In this document: positions 35,997-45,106 of the stretch, in pieces
Layout: each line of letters begins with the position of its first letter
Position numbering within the stretch: position 1 is the first letter of the stretch
Assembly (NCBI GenBank): GCA_964342155.1
Contig: CAYFEQ010000005.1
Span: 1-64,000, forward strand
Direction: 5' to 3'
DNA: 64,000 nt
From: GCA-2701705 sp964342155
GTDB lineage: Bacteria > Pseudomonadota > Gammaproteobacteria > GCA-002705445 > GCA-002716945
The notes under the pieces: generated by a model
Told to the model about the DNA's origin: nothing
Seen by the model: the letters and a program-made list of their open reading frames with translations, nothing else
The model's database searches: none
Translations under genes and position numbers: made by a program

Positions 35997-36524
35997 ATGT
36001 CACAAATAATTTGGTTTACAGGAATGTCAGGAGCTGGTAAATCTACGATTCTTGAATATGCAAACAAATATGTTCAAAGTAAAAAAATGAATACAGCTTG
36101 TATTGATGGAGATCAAATTAGGAACAAGTATAAAATTCCAGTTGGATTTTCTTATGATGAAATCTGTATGAATAATAGATCAGTTGCATCACTATGTAAG
36201 TCAATTTCAGAAAAGCATGATTTTATTTTTGTAGCTGTTATTTCTCCGTATGAAAAATTAAGAGAAGAAATTAAATCATTACTAAATAATAATATTCATT
36301 TTGTATATGTATATGCTGATATAGATGTATTAAAAAAGCGCGATGTTAAAGGTTTATATAAAAAAGCTGATAATGGAGTAATAGATAATCTAATTGGATA
36401 TTCAAAAAACTCGCCATATGAAAAACCAACTAATCCTTCCTTGAAGATCAACACTTCAATAAAAAGTTTAGATGAATGTAAGGAACAAATAAAAATATTT
36501 ATTGATTCGTTATTAAACCAATAA
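35997..36524 (+). CDS. APS-kinase-like protein, probable CDP-amidate 3'-kinase
   Basis: A 175-residue P-loop kinase of the adenylylsulfate kinase family: Walker A FTGMSGAGKST (7-17), DGDQIR (38-43), the FSYDEICMNNRSV helix, and the lid segment KKRDVKGLYKKA. The Campylobacter homologue Cj1415 phosphorylates the 3'-OH of CDP-amidate. As glutamine kinase, cytidylyltransferase and hydrolase genes lie upstream, the same role is likely; PAPS formation is the alternative. It shares its last base with the heparinase-like gene. Confidence 0.8.
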   Translation: MSQIIWFTGMSGAGKSTILEYANKYVQSKKMNTACIDGDQIRNKYKIPVGFSYDEICMNNRSVASLCKSISEKHDFIFVAVISPYEKLREEIKSLLNNNIHFVYVYADIDVLKKRDVKGLYKKADNGVIDNLIGYSKNSPYEKPTNPSLKINTSIKSLDECKEQIKIFIDSLLNQ

Positions 36525-37543
36525 TGTTATTAAATAAAGAAAATAGATGCTTTATAAAATATTTATTTACGTTTAGTGGTATCTTTAACACACTTAAATT
36601 TTTAATTCGTAAATTATATAATAAATGTTTTAGAAAAAATGATTATCATAATTACACAAAGCTTTTTAAATCTATTTTTAAAAGATATGGTTGTAATAAA
36701 AAATTTGATTTATTTAAAAATGAAATCAATAGTTCAGCTAAAAAATATAAAATTCTTCTTGCAACAAAACCTTATCTACTGGATGAAAAGACTGACTGGA
36801 ATATTAAATTTGATGATGAAGAAGATTATGAATCATTACATCGGTTTATTTGGTTAAGATATTTATTATCATCTGAAAAATCTATTTCAACTGAAGAAAT
36901 CAATTTTATTGAAAACATCTTATTCTCCTGGTCAAATAAATTTATCCATGAGTGTTTTGATGATAAATCATTAGTTTGGCATCCTTACACGCTCTCTGAA
37001 AGAATTATAAATATTATAATCTTTTATGTAGTTTCAAATAGAAAAATGCCCATAAGTATTCAGAAAAATCTACATTTTATGCTGTCTATACTTATAAAAA
37101 GATTAGAGTTCTATAATTATGGCCATGGCAATCATCTAATCAATAACTCAAGAGCGTTATTATATTACGCGCTATATTTTGATGACGAAGAATTATTAAG
37201 TTACGCTATACAATTACTAAGATATTCAACTGAGAGCTTTGTTATAAATAAGTATACTTGCGATGGATCATCTCATTATCAATTATTATTATATTATTGG
37301 TTTGAGGATTTAAAACAGTTTAGTAATAAATATAAGAAAAAAGCAATTTCAGAATTATTATCTAACTATAATTTTTATCTAAAATCAGGATTAGAAACCT
37401 TTCTGATAAAAAATAACAAAAATATGATATTTACAGGTGATATTTCGCCAGATTATCCTCCAAATTATTTATTAACACTCTTAGATGACAAAAAGTTATT
37501 TTTAAAAGAATATTCACTTAATTTACTTTATAAAAGATTATAA
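36524..37543 (+). CDS. heparinase II/III-like protein, N-terminal alpha-toroid part
   Basis: A 339-residue helical protein corresponding to the N-terminal half of heparinase II/III-type polysaccharide lyases. The GSSHYQLLLYYWFEDL segment near 254-269 matches the region of the catalytic Tyr, and GHGNHLINNSRALLYYAL near 200-217 the conserved Asn/His region. The usual C-terminal beta-sandwich is encoded separately from 37545, one base after this stop and in another frame. Either a one-base frameshift split a single gene, or the enzyme is made as two chains. Such proteins occur in many O-antigen loci, function uncertain. Confidence 0.7.
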   Translation: MLLNKENRCFIKYLFTFSGIFNTLKFLIRKLYNKCFRKNDYHNYTKLFKSIFKRYGCNKKFDLFKNEINSSAKKYKILLATKPYLLDEKTDWNIKFDDEEDYESLHRFIWLRYLLSSEKSISTEEINFIENILFSWSNKFIHECFDDKSLVWHPYTLSERIINIIIFYVVSNRKMPISIQKNLHFMLSILIKRLEFYNYGHGNHLINNSRALLYYALYFDDEELLSYAIQLLRYSTESFVINKYTCDGSSHYQLLLYYWFEDLKQFSNKYKKKAISELLSNYNFYLKSGLETFLIKNNKNMIFTGDISPDYPPNYLLTLLDDKKLFLKEYSLNLLYKRL

Positions 37544-37544
37544 G

Positions 37545-38237
37545 ATGTGGAAAAAAGTAGAATATGGATTATGGAGCTTAGTGCTTAAGGAGAATGAAGA
37601 CAAGATTGGATTTTATAATCATTCACATCATGATTTTTTACACTTAAATTTAAATTATGATCAAATACCAATCCTAATTGATACCGGAAGAGGTTCTTAT
37701 AGCGACACTAGAGCGCATAGCAAATCATATTTACCTGAATATCATAATAGTGTAAGAATAAATGGATTAGGTTATAAACCGGATAATATGAGACTTTATC
37801 CTCCAGAATACATAAATCATATTCATGATATCAAGATTGACGAATTAGATGAAAAATTAAAGATCACAATTTTTACTAATGGGTTTAATCGAATAGATAA
37901 AGAAATAAATTTCAAAAGGGAAGTTAGTTTATATAAAGATAGGGTTGTAATAAAAGATATATCTGAAGCTAAAAAATCTTATTTAATAGAAAACTTCTTT
38001 CATTTTAATAATAATTTAGAGATTGTAGATAAAAAAACAAATTTATTAACAAATGGAAAAAATAAATTTAGGTTTATTTCCAACAATAGTTGCACTGAAT
38101 ATAAAAATAGTATTTATAATAAAGATTTATATTACATATCAAGGCAATATGGTGAGTTAGAAGAAAGTTTTGGATATTATATTTCTCAAAATTTTAATTT
38201 AGATGAATCTATCACACATAAAATTATAGTGAGCTAA
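37545..38237 (+). CDS. heparinase II/III-like protein, C-terminal beta-sandwich part
   Basis: A 230-residue protein that begins exactly where the second heparinase domain should: YGLWSLVLKENEDKIGFYNHSHHDFLHL contains the conserved His and Asp cluster (fragments only; His27-Asp30 region), followed by ILIDTGRGSYSDTRAHSKSY. It lacks the alpha-toroid half, which is encoded immediately upstream in another reading frame. The frame of this part is open back only to 37506, so a single lost or gained base between 37506 and 37543 would rejoin the two. The ATG at 37545 has no separate ribosome binding site. Confidence 0.68.
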   Translation: MWKKVEYGLWSLVLKENEDKIGFYNHSHHDFLHLNLNYDQIPILIDTGRGSYSDTRAHSKSYLPEYHNSVRINGLGYKPDNMRLYPPEYINHIHDIKIDELDEKLKITIFTNGFNRIDKEINFKREVSLYKDRVVIKDISEAKKSYLIENFFHFNNNLEIVDKKTNLLTNGKNKFRFISNNSCTEYKNSIYNKDLYYISRQYGELEESFGYYISQNFNLDESITHKIIVS

Positions 38238-38240
38238 ATT

Positions 38241-40091
38241 ATGTGCGGAATATGTGGATATATTAATTTAAATCAAACTTCTCAAATTAATGACAATACG
38301 ATTGTTAAAATGGCTAATAGAATGGAGCATCGTGGTCCTGATGACATTGGGCATTATTCAGAAAACAGTTTTTCATTAGCTATGAGAAGATTATCAATTA
38401 TTGATACAGAAAATGGTAATCAACCTATTTATTCTGATGATAAAAAAATTGTAATTATAATGAATGGAGAACTCTATAACTATAAACAACTAAGAGATGA
38501 GTTGATGGCTAAGAACATTAAATTTAAAACTAACTCAGATACAGAAGTTGTATTAAAAATGTATGAATTATATGGTCTGACTTGTATTGATAAACTTCAA
38601 GGTATGTTCGCCTTTTGCATAAATGATTCAAAATTGAATATTACCTGGTTGGTTAGAGATCGTTTTGGAATTAAACCCTTACTTTATTATTACGATTCAG
38701 AAAAACTAATATTTGGATCTACGATTGATTCTATGCTTGCTTCAAAACAAATTGACACATCATTAGATGAGACAAGTATAAGATTATATTTGCTAATATC
38801 TTATATACCTACACCTCATACTATTTATAAGAATATCAAGAAGTTGCAACCAGGTCATCAAATAATTATCAGAGATAAATCTGTCGCCATATCTAAGTAT
38901 TGGGAAATTGAAGATCATATAGATTCAAAAAAAAATCTTAAGTCTGAAGATGATTTTATTGATTTATTAAATAAATCTATTGATATTCACTCTGTGTCAG
39001 ATGTTCCAGTAGGGACTTTTTTAAGTGGAGGGATAGATAGTTCTGTTATTACAAAACTTTATAAAAAAATAAGTCGTGATGATTTTAATACATTTTCAGC
39101 AGAATTTGACGGGAAAGATAACGCAGATTCAAAGACAGCTAATCTAATATCAGATAAATTAAAGACAACACATCATAATATTAAAATTACTTCTGATGAG
39201 TTTTTACCAAATCTAGATGAATTAATTAACTATTTAGATGAACCTTTATATGATTCATCAATGGTTGCTTCATATCTGTTATCAAAAACAGCACAAAAAA
39301 ATAAAATAAAGGTACTTTTAGCAGGAAATGGGGCTGATGAAATCTTTGGTGGATATCATAGGCATTATTCAACAATTAAATCATTAACGGCAGGGAAGTT
39401 AAAAATATTTTCAGATAGATTTCTTAAAAACTTATCATGGATATTGCCGAATTCTTATCATAAATTAGTTCAACTTAAATATGAACATATATCTCATGCG
39501 ATTACTTTTTCTGGAATAAATTTAGAAACATATAGAAATGTTGTTAAAAATAGTGATTTTGATTCTATAAATAACTTACTAAATAATTATTTCAATGTAA
39601 ATCATGATGAAAATCTATCATATTCGAAGAAAATGATGATAAAAGACCTTAGAACTTATTTATTAGATAATGGGTTGAATATTCTAGATAAAACAACTAT
39701 GGCTGCATCAATTGAAGGTAGGGTTCCGTATCTTGATCATAAATTAGTTGAACATTTATTTTCAATGCATGAAAAATCATATTTATCAAATAATTATCAT
39801 GGTTCAAAACCAATGTTGAAAAGATATGCAAATAGAATTGATTTAAATGAAGTTACAAAAAGGAAAAAGTCTGGCTTTAATCAGCCATTAGAAAAAATAT
39901 TCTCTTCATCTAAGAATATAAAAAAAATTAAAGAAACTTTAATCGAATCTAATAAGCATCTTAGTAAGTTTATAAATATAGAAGAATTAATATCAATAAT
40001 AGATAGCAATAAGAATAATAAGAGCCTAGAGAATATTATGAATATTTATGTATTAGCAAAATGGTTTAATAAAAAACATATACAACAATGA
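38241..40091 (+). CDS. asnB: asparagine synthase-like amidotransferase
   Basis: A 616-residue glutamine-hydrolysing amidotransferase. Cys2 of MCGICGY is the glutaminase nucleophile, with RMEHRGPDD and RLSIID downstream; the synthetase half has the PP-loop LSGGIDSS (about 262-269) and NGADEIFGGYHRH. In glycan clusters such enzymes often amidate uronic acids rather than aspartate, which would suit the Ugd product. It overlaps the next glycosyltransferase by 4 nt. Confidence 0.9.
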   Translation: MCGICGYINLNQTSQINDNTIVKMANRMEHRGPDDIGHYSENSFSLAMRRLSIIDTENGNQPIYSDDKKIVIIMNGELYNYKQLRDELMAKNIKFKTNSDTEVVLKMYELYGLTCIDKLQGMFAFCINDSKLNITWLVRDRFGIKPLLYYYDSEKLIFGSTIDSMLASKQIDTSLDETSIRLYLLISYIPTPHTIYKNIKKLQPGHQIIIRDKSVAISKYWEIEDHIDSKKNLKSEDDFIDLLNKSIDIHSVSDVPVGTFLSGGIDSSVITKLYKKISRDDFNTFSAEFDGKDNADSKTANLISDKLKTTHHNIKITSDEFLPNLDELINYLDEPLYDSSMVASYLLSKTAQKNKIKVLLAGNGADEIFGGYHRHYSTIKSLTAGKLKIFSDRFLKNLSWILPNSYHKLVQLKYEHISHAITFSGINLETYRNVVKNSDFDSINNLLNNYFNVNHDENLSYSKKMMIKDLRTYLLDNGLNILDKTTMAASIEGRVPYLDHKLVEHLFSMHEKSYLSNNYHGSKPMLKRYANRIDLNEVTKRKKSGFNQPLEKIFSSSKNIKKIKETLIESNKHLSKFINIEELISIIDSNKNNKSLENIMNIYVLAKWFNKKHIQQ

Positions 40092-40900
40092 TTTCAGTTA
40101 TCTGCCCATATCATAATTGTTCTAAAATTATTTTAAATGCCATTAATAGTCTGTTAAGTCAGGAAGTTGATAATAAACTATTTGAAGTTATCTTTATTGA
40201 TGATGGATCCACTGATGATACCACCAATATTGTTGCTAACAATCTTATTAAGTTTAAACAAAAAAATATTTCTTCTAGAATTATATCTCAAAATCATAAA
40301 GGCGCTGGCAGCGCAAGAAATCTAGGTATCAATAATTCTAAATATGATTTTATTGCATTTTTAGATGCAGATGATAGATGGAAAGATTTAAAACTGTCAA
40401 AATGTATAAATACAATTAAAAAGTATGGAAATGATGTAAATTTGATTATCCATGATGAATTATTTATTAGGTGTGATAATTCCACACAAAGGATTCACAA
40501 TGGTAATTTTTACTATTCTACAATCGCTGAATCACTGTATAGACGTAATACATTTTCAACATCGGCGATAGTATTGAATAAAAATTTACTTAAAAAATAT
40601 GGACTTTTTAATGAAAATCTTATGTCGAGTCAAGATTATGAGTTATGGCTAAGAATGGCTCCAAATTTAAAAGTAATTAGAATTGATGAAGTATTAGGAG
40701 AATATTATGAAAACCCTAATGGAATAACATCAAAATACTATGCAAAGAGATTTTTGGATCAATTACGTATAGCCTATAAATATAGAAGCTATGTTTCTAT
40801 ACCAATATATATATATAAAATTTGTAGAATATTACTCAGTAAACAATGGATATACGGATTGTCAAATTTAATCACTTCAAAAAAAGGACATAATTATTAA
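40088..40900 (+). CDS. family 2 glycosyltransferase
   Basis: A 270-residue GT-A enzyme: ISVICPYHNCS at the start, FIDDGSTDDTT near 37-47, GAGSARNLGIN, and the DXD-like FLDADDRW near 93-100. SQDYELWLRMA near 178-188 holds the likely catalytic Asp/Glu. No membrane helix beyond a weak C-terminal hydrophobic patch. Sugar specificity cannot be told. Confidence 0.9.
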   Translation: MISVICPYHNCSKIILNAINSLLSQEVDNKLFEVIFIDDGSTDDTTNIVANNLIKFKQKNISSRIISQNHKGAGSARNLGINNSKYDFIAFLDADDRWKDLKLSKCINTIKKYGNDVNLIIHDELFIRCDNSTQRIHNGNFYYSTIAESLYRRNTFSTSAIVLNKNLLKKYGLFNENLMSSQDYELWLRMAPNLKVIRIDEVLGEYYENPNGITSKYYAKRFLDQLRIAYKYRSYVSIPIYIYKICRILLSKQWIYGLSNLITSKKGHNY

Positions 40901-40952
40901 TAGAAAAATTACAATACAACCACAATTTAGTTATAAAAAACTATTATCATCT

Positions 40953-41921
40953 TTGTATGAAAAGAATAATAAAATCAATAAAAATTTATATAAATCAGGA
41001 AGATATGCATTATATTATGGATTATCAAAAGTACTGAAACACAAAGTAAAATTAAAAAAGATTTTATTGCCTAACTTTATATGTAAAGAAGTAATTCAGC
41101 CATTACAAAGATTAGATTTAAATATAGATTTTTACCATGTTAATCGGGACTTAAATATAAATATAGAAGAAATAGTAAATAAAAATATAAAAGATTCAAC
41201 AATTTTCTTTGTAGTTAATTATTTTGGCTTCCCAGCAGATTGGAATTCTATTAATTCTCTAAAAAAAGATTTAAATTTATTTGTTGTAGAAGACAATGCA
41301 CACTCAGCATTTACTAAATATAAGAATAAGAGGTTAGGGGATCAAGGAGATTTATCATTTAATAGTTTGAGAAAATTTTTACCAATACTAGGTGGCTCAG
41401 AATTAATGACAGATTATAGTAATGAAACAATATATCAAAACCAAGTTAGTAGGATGCCATCACTTGAGGAGCTTAAATATTCATTGAGGCATCTTAAACC
41501 CAGTATATTGAAAAATAAAAAAAATAATGGAGTTGCTGATGATAGTTTTAATTTGAAGCTATCGTCTATAGACTGGATATCAAATACACTATTAAATAAG
41601 AATAGTTTTGATGAAAATAAAATAGCTGAATCAAGAATAAATAACTATAAATTTTGGGAGAAATATTTACATAATTGGGATGTAAAACTTTTTGACCATC
41701 TTAAAATAAACAATGATATATGCCCTTATGCTTTCCCTTGCATAACTAAAAATAATGATCAAACAAAAAAAATAATAGAATGGGGAAATAAAAAAAATAT
41801 CAATATAATTAAATGGCCAAAATTTCCAAATCATAAAAGATTTATTTATCCAGAAAATGATCTACAAAATGTGATTCTATTTCCTGTAAATCATCAATAC
41901 GATTTAAATAAGATACTATGA
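40953..41921 (+). CDS. DegT/DnrJ-type aminotransferase-like protein
   Basis: At least 322 residues with a divergent PLP-aminotransferase fold: FVVEDNAHSAF carries the ring-contacting Asp, and SFNSLRKFLPILGG the probable PLP lysine. It is shorter than normal DegT proteins (about 370) and its N-terminal part is atypical. The reading frame stays open upstream into the preceding gene, and its peptide (starting around an ATT at 40896 and running through TIQPQFSYKK) looks coding, so the TTG at 40953 may not be the real start. It overlaps the deacetylase gene by 4 nt. Function on a sugar substrate is likely but unspecified. Confidence 0.65.
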   Translation: MYEKNNKINKNLYKSGRYALYYGLSKVLKHKVKLKKILLPNFICKEVIQPLQRLDLNIDFYHVNRDLNINIEEIVNKNIKDSTIFFVVNYFGFPADWNSINSLKKDLNLFVVEDNAHSAFTKYKNKRLGDQGDLSFNSLRKFLPILGGSELMTDYSNETIYQNQVSRMPSLEELKYSLRHLKPSILKNKKNNGVADDSFNLKLSSIDWISNTLLNKNSFDENKIAESRINNYKFWEKYLHNWDVKLFDHLKINNDICPYAFPCITKNNDQTKKIIEWGNKKNINIIKWPKFPNHKRFIYPENDLQNVILFPVNHQYDLNKIL

Positions 41922-42664
41922 AAAAGACTTTTAAAAGACATATAAAGAACTTCATAAGAGATTCGTTTGGTTCAATTTACTATCATTCATATAAAAGATT
42001 TTCTAATGAACAAGGTAATAGATCCTTGATCTACCATGCATTTGGACTAAAGCTTAAACATGATACGTATGGTATTAGTATTGATATAAATAAATTTAAT
42101 GAACACATCAAATATCTGTATGAAAATTATAAAATAATATCTTTAAAAGATTATGGCAATTATGATTCTAATAGTGTTTCTATTACAATAGATGATGGTT
42201 ATAAAGACACTATTTCAGCAATAGATATTTTGAATTCTTATGACATGCCATTTGATTTATTCATCACTACAGATAATATTGATAAGAAAAATCATCTTTC
42301 ATCTCAGGATATTCGTGATATCGCAAGCTTGAATATCGCCAATATTGGAAGTCATGGTTGCTCACATAATCGATTAACTGATCTAAATTCTTCACAGCAA
42401 AGCAATGAAATTAATGAAAGTAAGGAGAAATTAGAAAATATAATTGGTTCAAAAATAGAGAGTTACTCTTATCCGCATGGATCACATAACGCTAAAACAT
42501 TAAAAATTATGGAATTATCTGGATACAATTATGCAGCTTCAAGTATAAAGGGGCTTAACTGTAAATTAACATCAAAGTACATCTTAAGAAGGAGTGAAAT
42601 AATAAGCACTGACACAATAAAAGATGTTTCAAAAAAAATTAGAGGATATTATGATTACTACTAG
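41918..42664 (+). CDS. NodB-type polysaccharide deacetylase
   Basis: A 248-residue protein of the carbohydrate esterase 4 family. The NodB motifs are visible: VSITIDDGYKD (first Asp pair, near 86-96), IGSHGCSHNRL (SHxxxH metal site, near 144-154) and YSYPHGS (near 185-191). It removes N- or O-acetyl groups from glycans. No signal peptide is clear, so it may act on a lipid-linked precursor in the cytoplasm, or the N-terminal basic region may be an anchor. It overlaps the polymerase gene by 14 nt. Confidence 0.87.
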   Translation: MKKTFKRHIKNFIRDSFGSIYYHSYKRFSNEQGNRSLIYHAFGLKLKHDTYGISIDINKFNEHIKYLYENYKIISLKDYGNYDSNSVSITIDDGYKDTISAIDILNSYDMPFDLFITTDNIDKKNHLSSQDIRDIASLNIANIGSHGCSHNRLTDLNSSQQSNEINESKEKLENIIGSKIESYSYPHGSHNAKTLKIMELSGYNYAASSIKGLNCKLTSKYILRRSEIISTDTIKDVSKKIRGYYDYY

Positions 42665-43964
42665 TTTTAAGATTAATTATGAAAATTTTTTAAAATTTAC
42701 AATCATAGTAATATTTTTTGGAATTTTTTCGAGAACATTTGCTAAAGTTCCTGCTGCCCTTATTGAATATTCAGTAATCTTAGTTGCTCTTACTATGGCA
42801 TTTATTTATATATCCGAAAGATTGACTAAACAACAAGCGATTTCTACTATTTTTTACTTATTTGCACTTTACCTTATCGCTCATTTATTTGTTGCATGCG
42901 TTTTTAGACCTGCTGAAACTGGAGTACCTTTTTATTTTATTATTTTTTCAAATATGCATGAATTTGCACTGTCAACACTTGGATATTTTTTACCATTCTT
43001 ATTTATTCCTTTACGTCATTACGATACAAGAAAATTTGATGACTTTATGTGTTTACTTATAAAGATCTCTATTATTTATACTTTATTTGAACAACTACTA
43101 TCGCTTGGTGGTTTTAGAGGGGTGTTTGAACAAGTATACAAAAATGCCGGTTTAGTCCAACCTCAAAATATTTCTTCAAAAAGCTTAGGATTATACAGAG
43201 TATGGGGTTCTATAGGCTCACCGCAATTATTGGGTATTTTTAATATCATAGCTTTCTTCTATCTCATGAGCAATAACCAGAAGAATTGGGCAATGTTGAG
43301 TGTTTTAGCCATATTTTTAAGTACATCTAAAACTGCTTATTTTATTTTTCTAATACTTTTTTTAATCTATTTAATATATAAGAGGCATTATTTAATTTTT
43401 ATAACAATAACGATTATCTCATTGATTAGTGCTTATTATGCCATAGTATTCTTGAATCATATGGAAGATTTGCAAAGTGATGATTACCAAATGGCACAGC
43501 ATTTTATTGGCTCTGTAAGAGGCTATTTTATTCTTTTTGATCAAACCTTGGATTACAAAAACATTAGACATGATGATGGTCCATTCATACATGTCCTGCA
43601 ATATTTTCGTGATAACCCCTGGCAGCTTATTTTTGGGAAAGGTATAACATATGCGGCTATAGATACGGGATATGCCTTCGATATTTCTTCTAAGTCTATT
43701 CTTGAGTATAGGTACTTATCATCAGATTTCTATTTTTTAACCTTCTTTGAACAATATGGCTTTGTAGGAATGATTTTATTTATTAACTTATATCTTATTT
43801 ATCCATTAATACTTCTTAGAAGAAATTTTGATTACAGTTATTTCATTCCAATAACATTTTTCTTATCAATATTGCACTATCCGCCACAAATATCAAAAAT
43901 AATGATGATCTTTGTTGGTTACATAATTTGGAAAATGTATCTAACTGAGAGGAAAGAAACATGA
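42651..43964 (+). CDS. wzy: Wzy-like O-antigen polymerase
   Basis: A 437-residue polytopic membrane protein with about eleven hydrophobic helices and a larger loop at about 270-350, the usual layout of repeat-unit polymerases. Sequence conservation in this family is low, so the call rests on topology, LSTSKTAYFIFLI (a Wzy-like pattern) and context. I chose ATG 42651, preceded by the good ribosome binding site AGAGG, rather than the in-frame ATG at 42624. With Wzz (9275) it would form the polymerisation system. It overlaps the next gene by 4 nt. Confidence 0.72.
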   Translation: MITTSFKINYENFLKFTIIVIFFGIFSRTFAKVPAALIEYSVILVALTMAFIYISERLTKQQAISTIFYLFALYLIAHLFVACVFRPAETGVPFYFIIFSNMHEFALSTLGYFLPFLFIPLRHYDTRKFDDFMCLLIKISIIYTLFEQLLSLGGFRGVFEQVYKNAGLVQPQNISSKSLGLYRVWGSIGSPQLLGIFNIIAFFYLMSNNQKNWAMLSVLAIFLSTSKTAYFIFLILFLIYLIYKRHYLIFITITIISLISAYYAIVFLNHMEDLQSDDYQMAQHFIGSVRGYFILFDQTLDYKNIRHDDGPFIHVLQYFRDNPWQLIFGKGITYAAIDTGYAFDISSKSILEYRYLSSDFYFLTFFEQYGFVGMILFINLYLIYPLILLRRNFDYSYFIPITFFLSILHYPPQISKIMMIFVGYIIWKMYLTERKET

Positions 43965-45106
43965 AGATCATGATTTTAGGGGCAGATGGCTATTTAGGTT
44001 GGCCTATGTCAGCAAACTTAAGTTTAACTAAACACAAACTAGTTATGATTGATAATTATGTCAAACGATCTTTATTTAAAAAATATGGTAAAACCCCATT
44101 AATTAATTATCCAAAAATAGATAAAAGATTGAAACTCTTAAAAAAATATAACAAAAATATTAAATTCTATAATTTAGATTGTACTGACTCTCAAAAATTT
44201 TCAGATTTATTTAAAAAATATAAACCTGATGTGGTAATTCACTTTGCAGAATTGCCGTCAGCGCCATATTCGATGTACGGTCCTAAGGAAGGTTGGGTAA
44301 CATTAGACAATAATCTCAAGAGCACATTTAATTTAATTGAAGCTGTTAAAAAGTATAATAAAAAATGTCACATTATAAAACTTGGTACAATGGGTGAGTA
44401 TGGAACACCAAATATTAATATTGAAGAAGGTTGGCTAACTGTTAAACATAAAGATCGACAACAAAAATTTTTATACCCAAGACAAGGATCTAGTCTTTAT
44501 CATACTTCAAAAATTATGGATACAGATTTACTATGGTTTTATGTAAGAACCTCTGATTTAAGAGTTACAGATTTAATGCAGGGACCAGTTTATGGTATAA
44601 GGATTGGAAAAGAGTTTGAAAAAGAAGAATTTTATCCAACTTTTGCATATGATGATATGTTTGGAACAGTATTGAATAGATTTATTGTCCAAGCAATTGC
44701 AAAAATTCCATTAACTGTTTATGGGTCAGGTAATCAGATAAGAGGATATTTAGATATCAAAGATACACTGCAATGTATAAACCTAGCAATAAAGAATCCA
44801 CCAAATCCTGGTGATTTAAAAATATATAATCAATTCACAGAACAATTTTCTGTTAATCAACTAGCTAAAAAGGTTAAAAGTGCACTTAAAAAAATTAATA
44901 TAGAAACAGTAATTAAAAAAATAAAAAATCCACGCATTGAAAAAGAGAAACATTATTATAATGCAATGCACAATGGGATGAAAAAGTTAGGTTTAAAACC
45001 AACTTTACTGACTGATAAATCTATAATAGAAATCGCAGAATATGTATTTAAATATAAAAAACAAATTAATAAAAAAATTATACAGCCAAAGAGTATTTGG
45101 AAATGA
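43961..45106 (+). CDS. UDP-sulfoquinovose synthase-like enzyme (SqdB family)
   Basis: A 381-residue extended SDR very like SqdB/SQD1, which converts UDP-glucose and sulfite to UDP-sulfoquinovose. GADGYLGWP (7-15) is the NAD motif; GTMGEYGTPN (142-151) with Thr143 and Glu146, and Tyr180/Lys184 (YHTSK) match the catalytic residues of plant SQD1 in position. HFAELPSAPYSM is also typical. No SqdX-like partner for lipid synthesis is seen next to it, so the product may go into the surface glycan. Another 4-keto-sugar modification remains possible. Confidence 0.8.
   Translation: MKIMILGADGYLGWPMSANLSLTKHKLVMIDNYVKRSLFKKYGKTPLINYPKIDKRLKLLKKYNKNIKFYNLDCTDSQKFSDLFKKYKPDVVIHFAELPSAPYSMYGPKEGWVTLDNNLKSTFNLIEAVKKYNKKCHIIKLGTMGEYGTPNINIEEGWLTVKHKDRQQKFLYPRQGSSLYHTSKIMDTDLLWFYVRTSDLRVTDLMQGPVYGIRIGKEFEKEEFYPTFAYDDMFGTVLNRFIVQAIAKIPLTVYGSGNQIRGYLDIKDTLQCINLAIKNPPNPGDLKIYNQFTEQFSVNQLAKKVKSALKKINIETVIKKIKNPRIEKEKHYYNAMHNGMKKLGLKPTLLTDKSIIEIAEYVFKYKKQINKKIIQPKSIWK

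Noticed and set aside
35997..36524. Sulfate activation (PAPS synthesis) with the sulfotransferase-like gene
   Set aside because: No ATP sulfurylase is in the window, and three other phosphoramidate-type enzymes are; kept only as an alternative.
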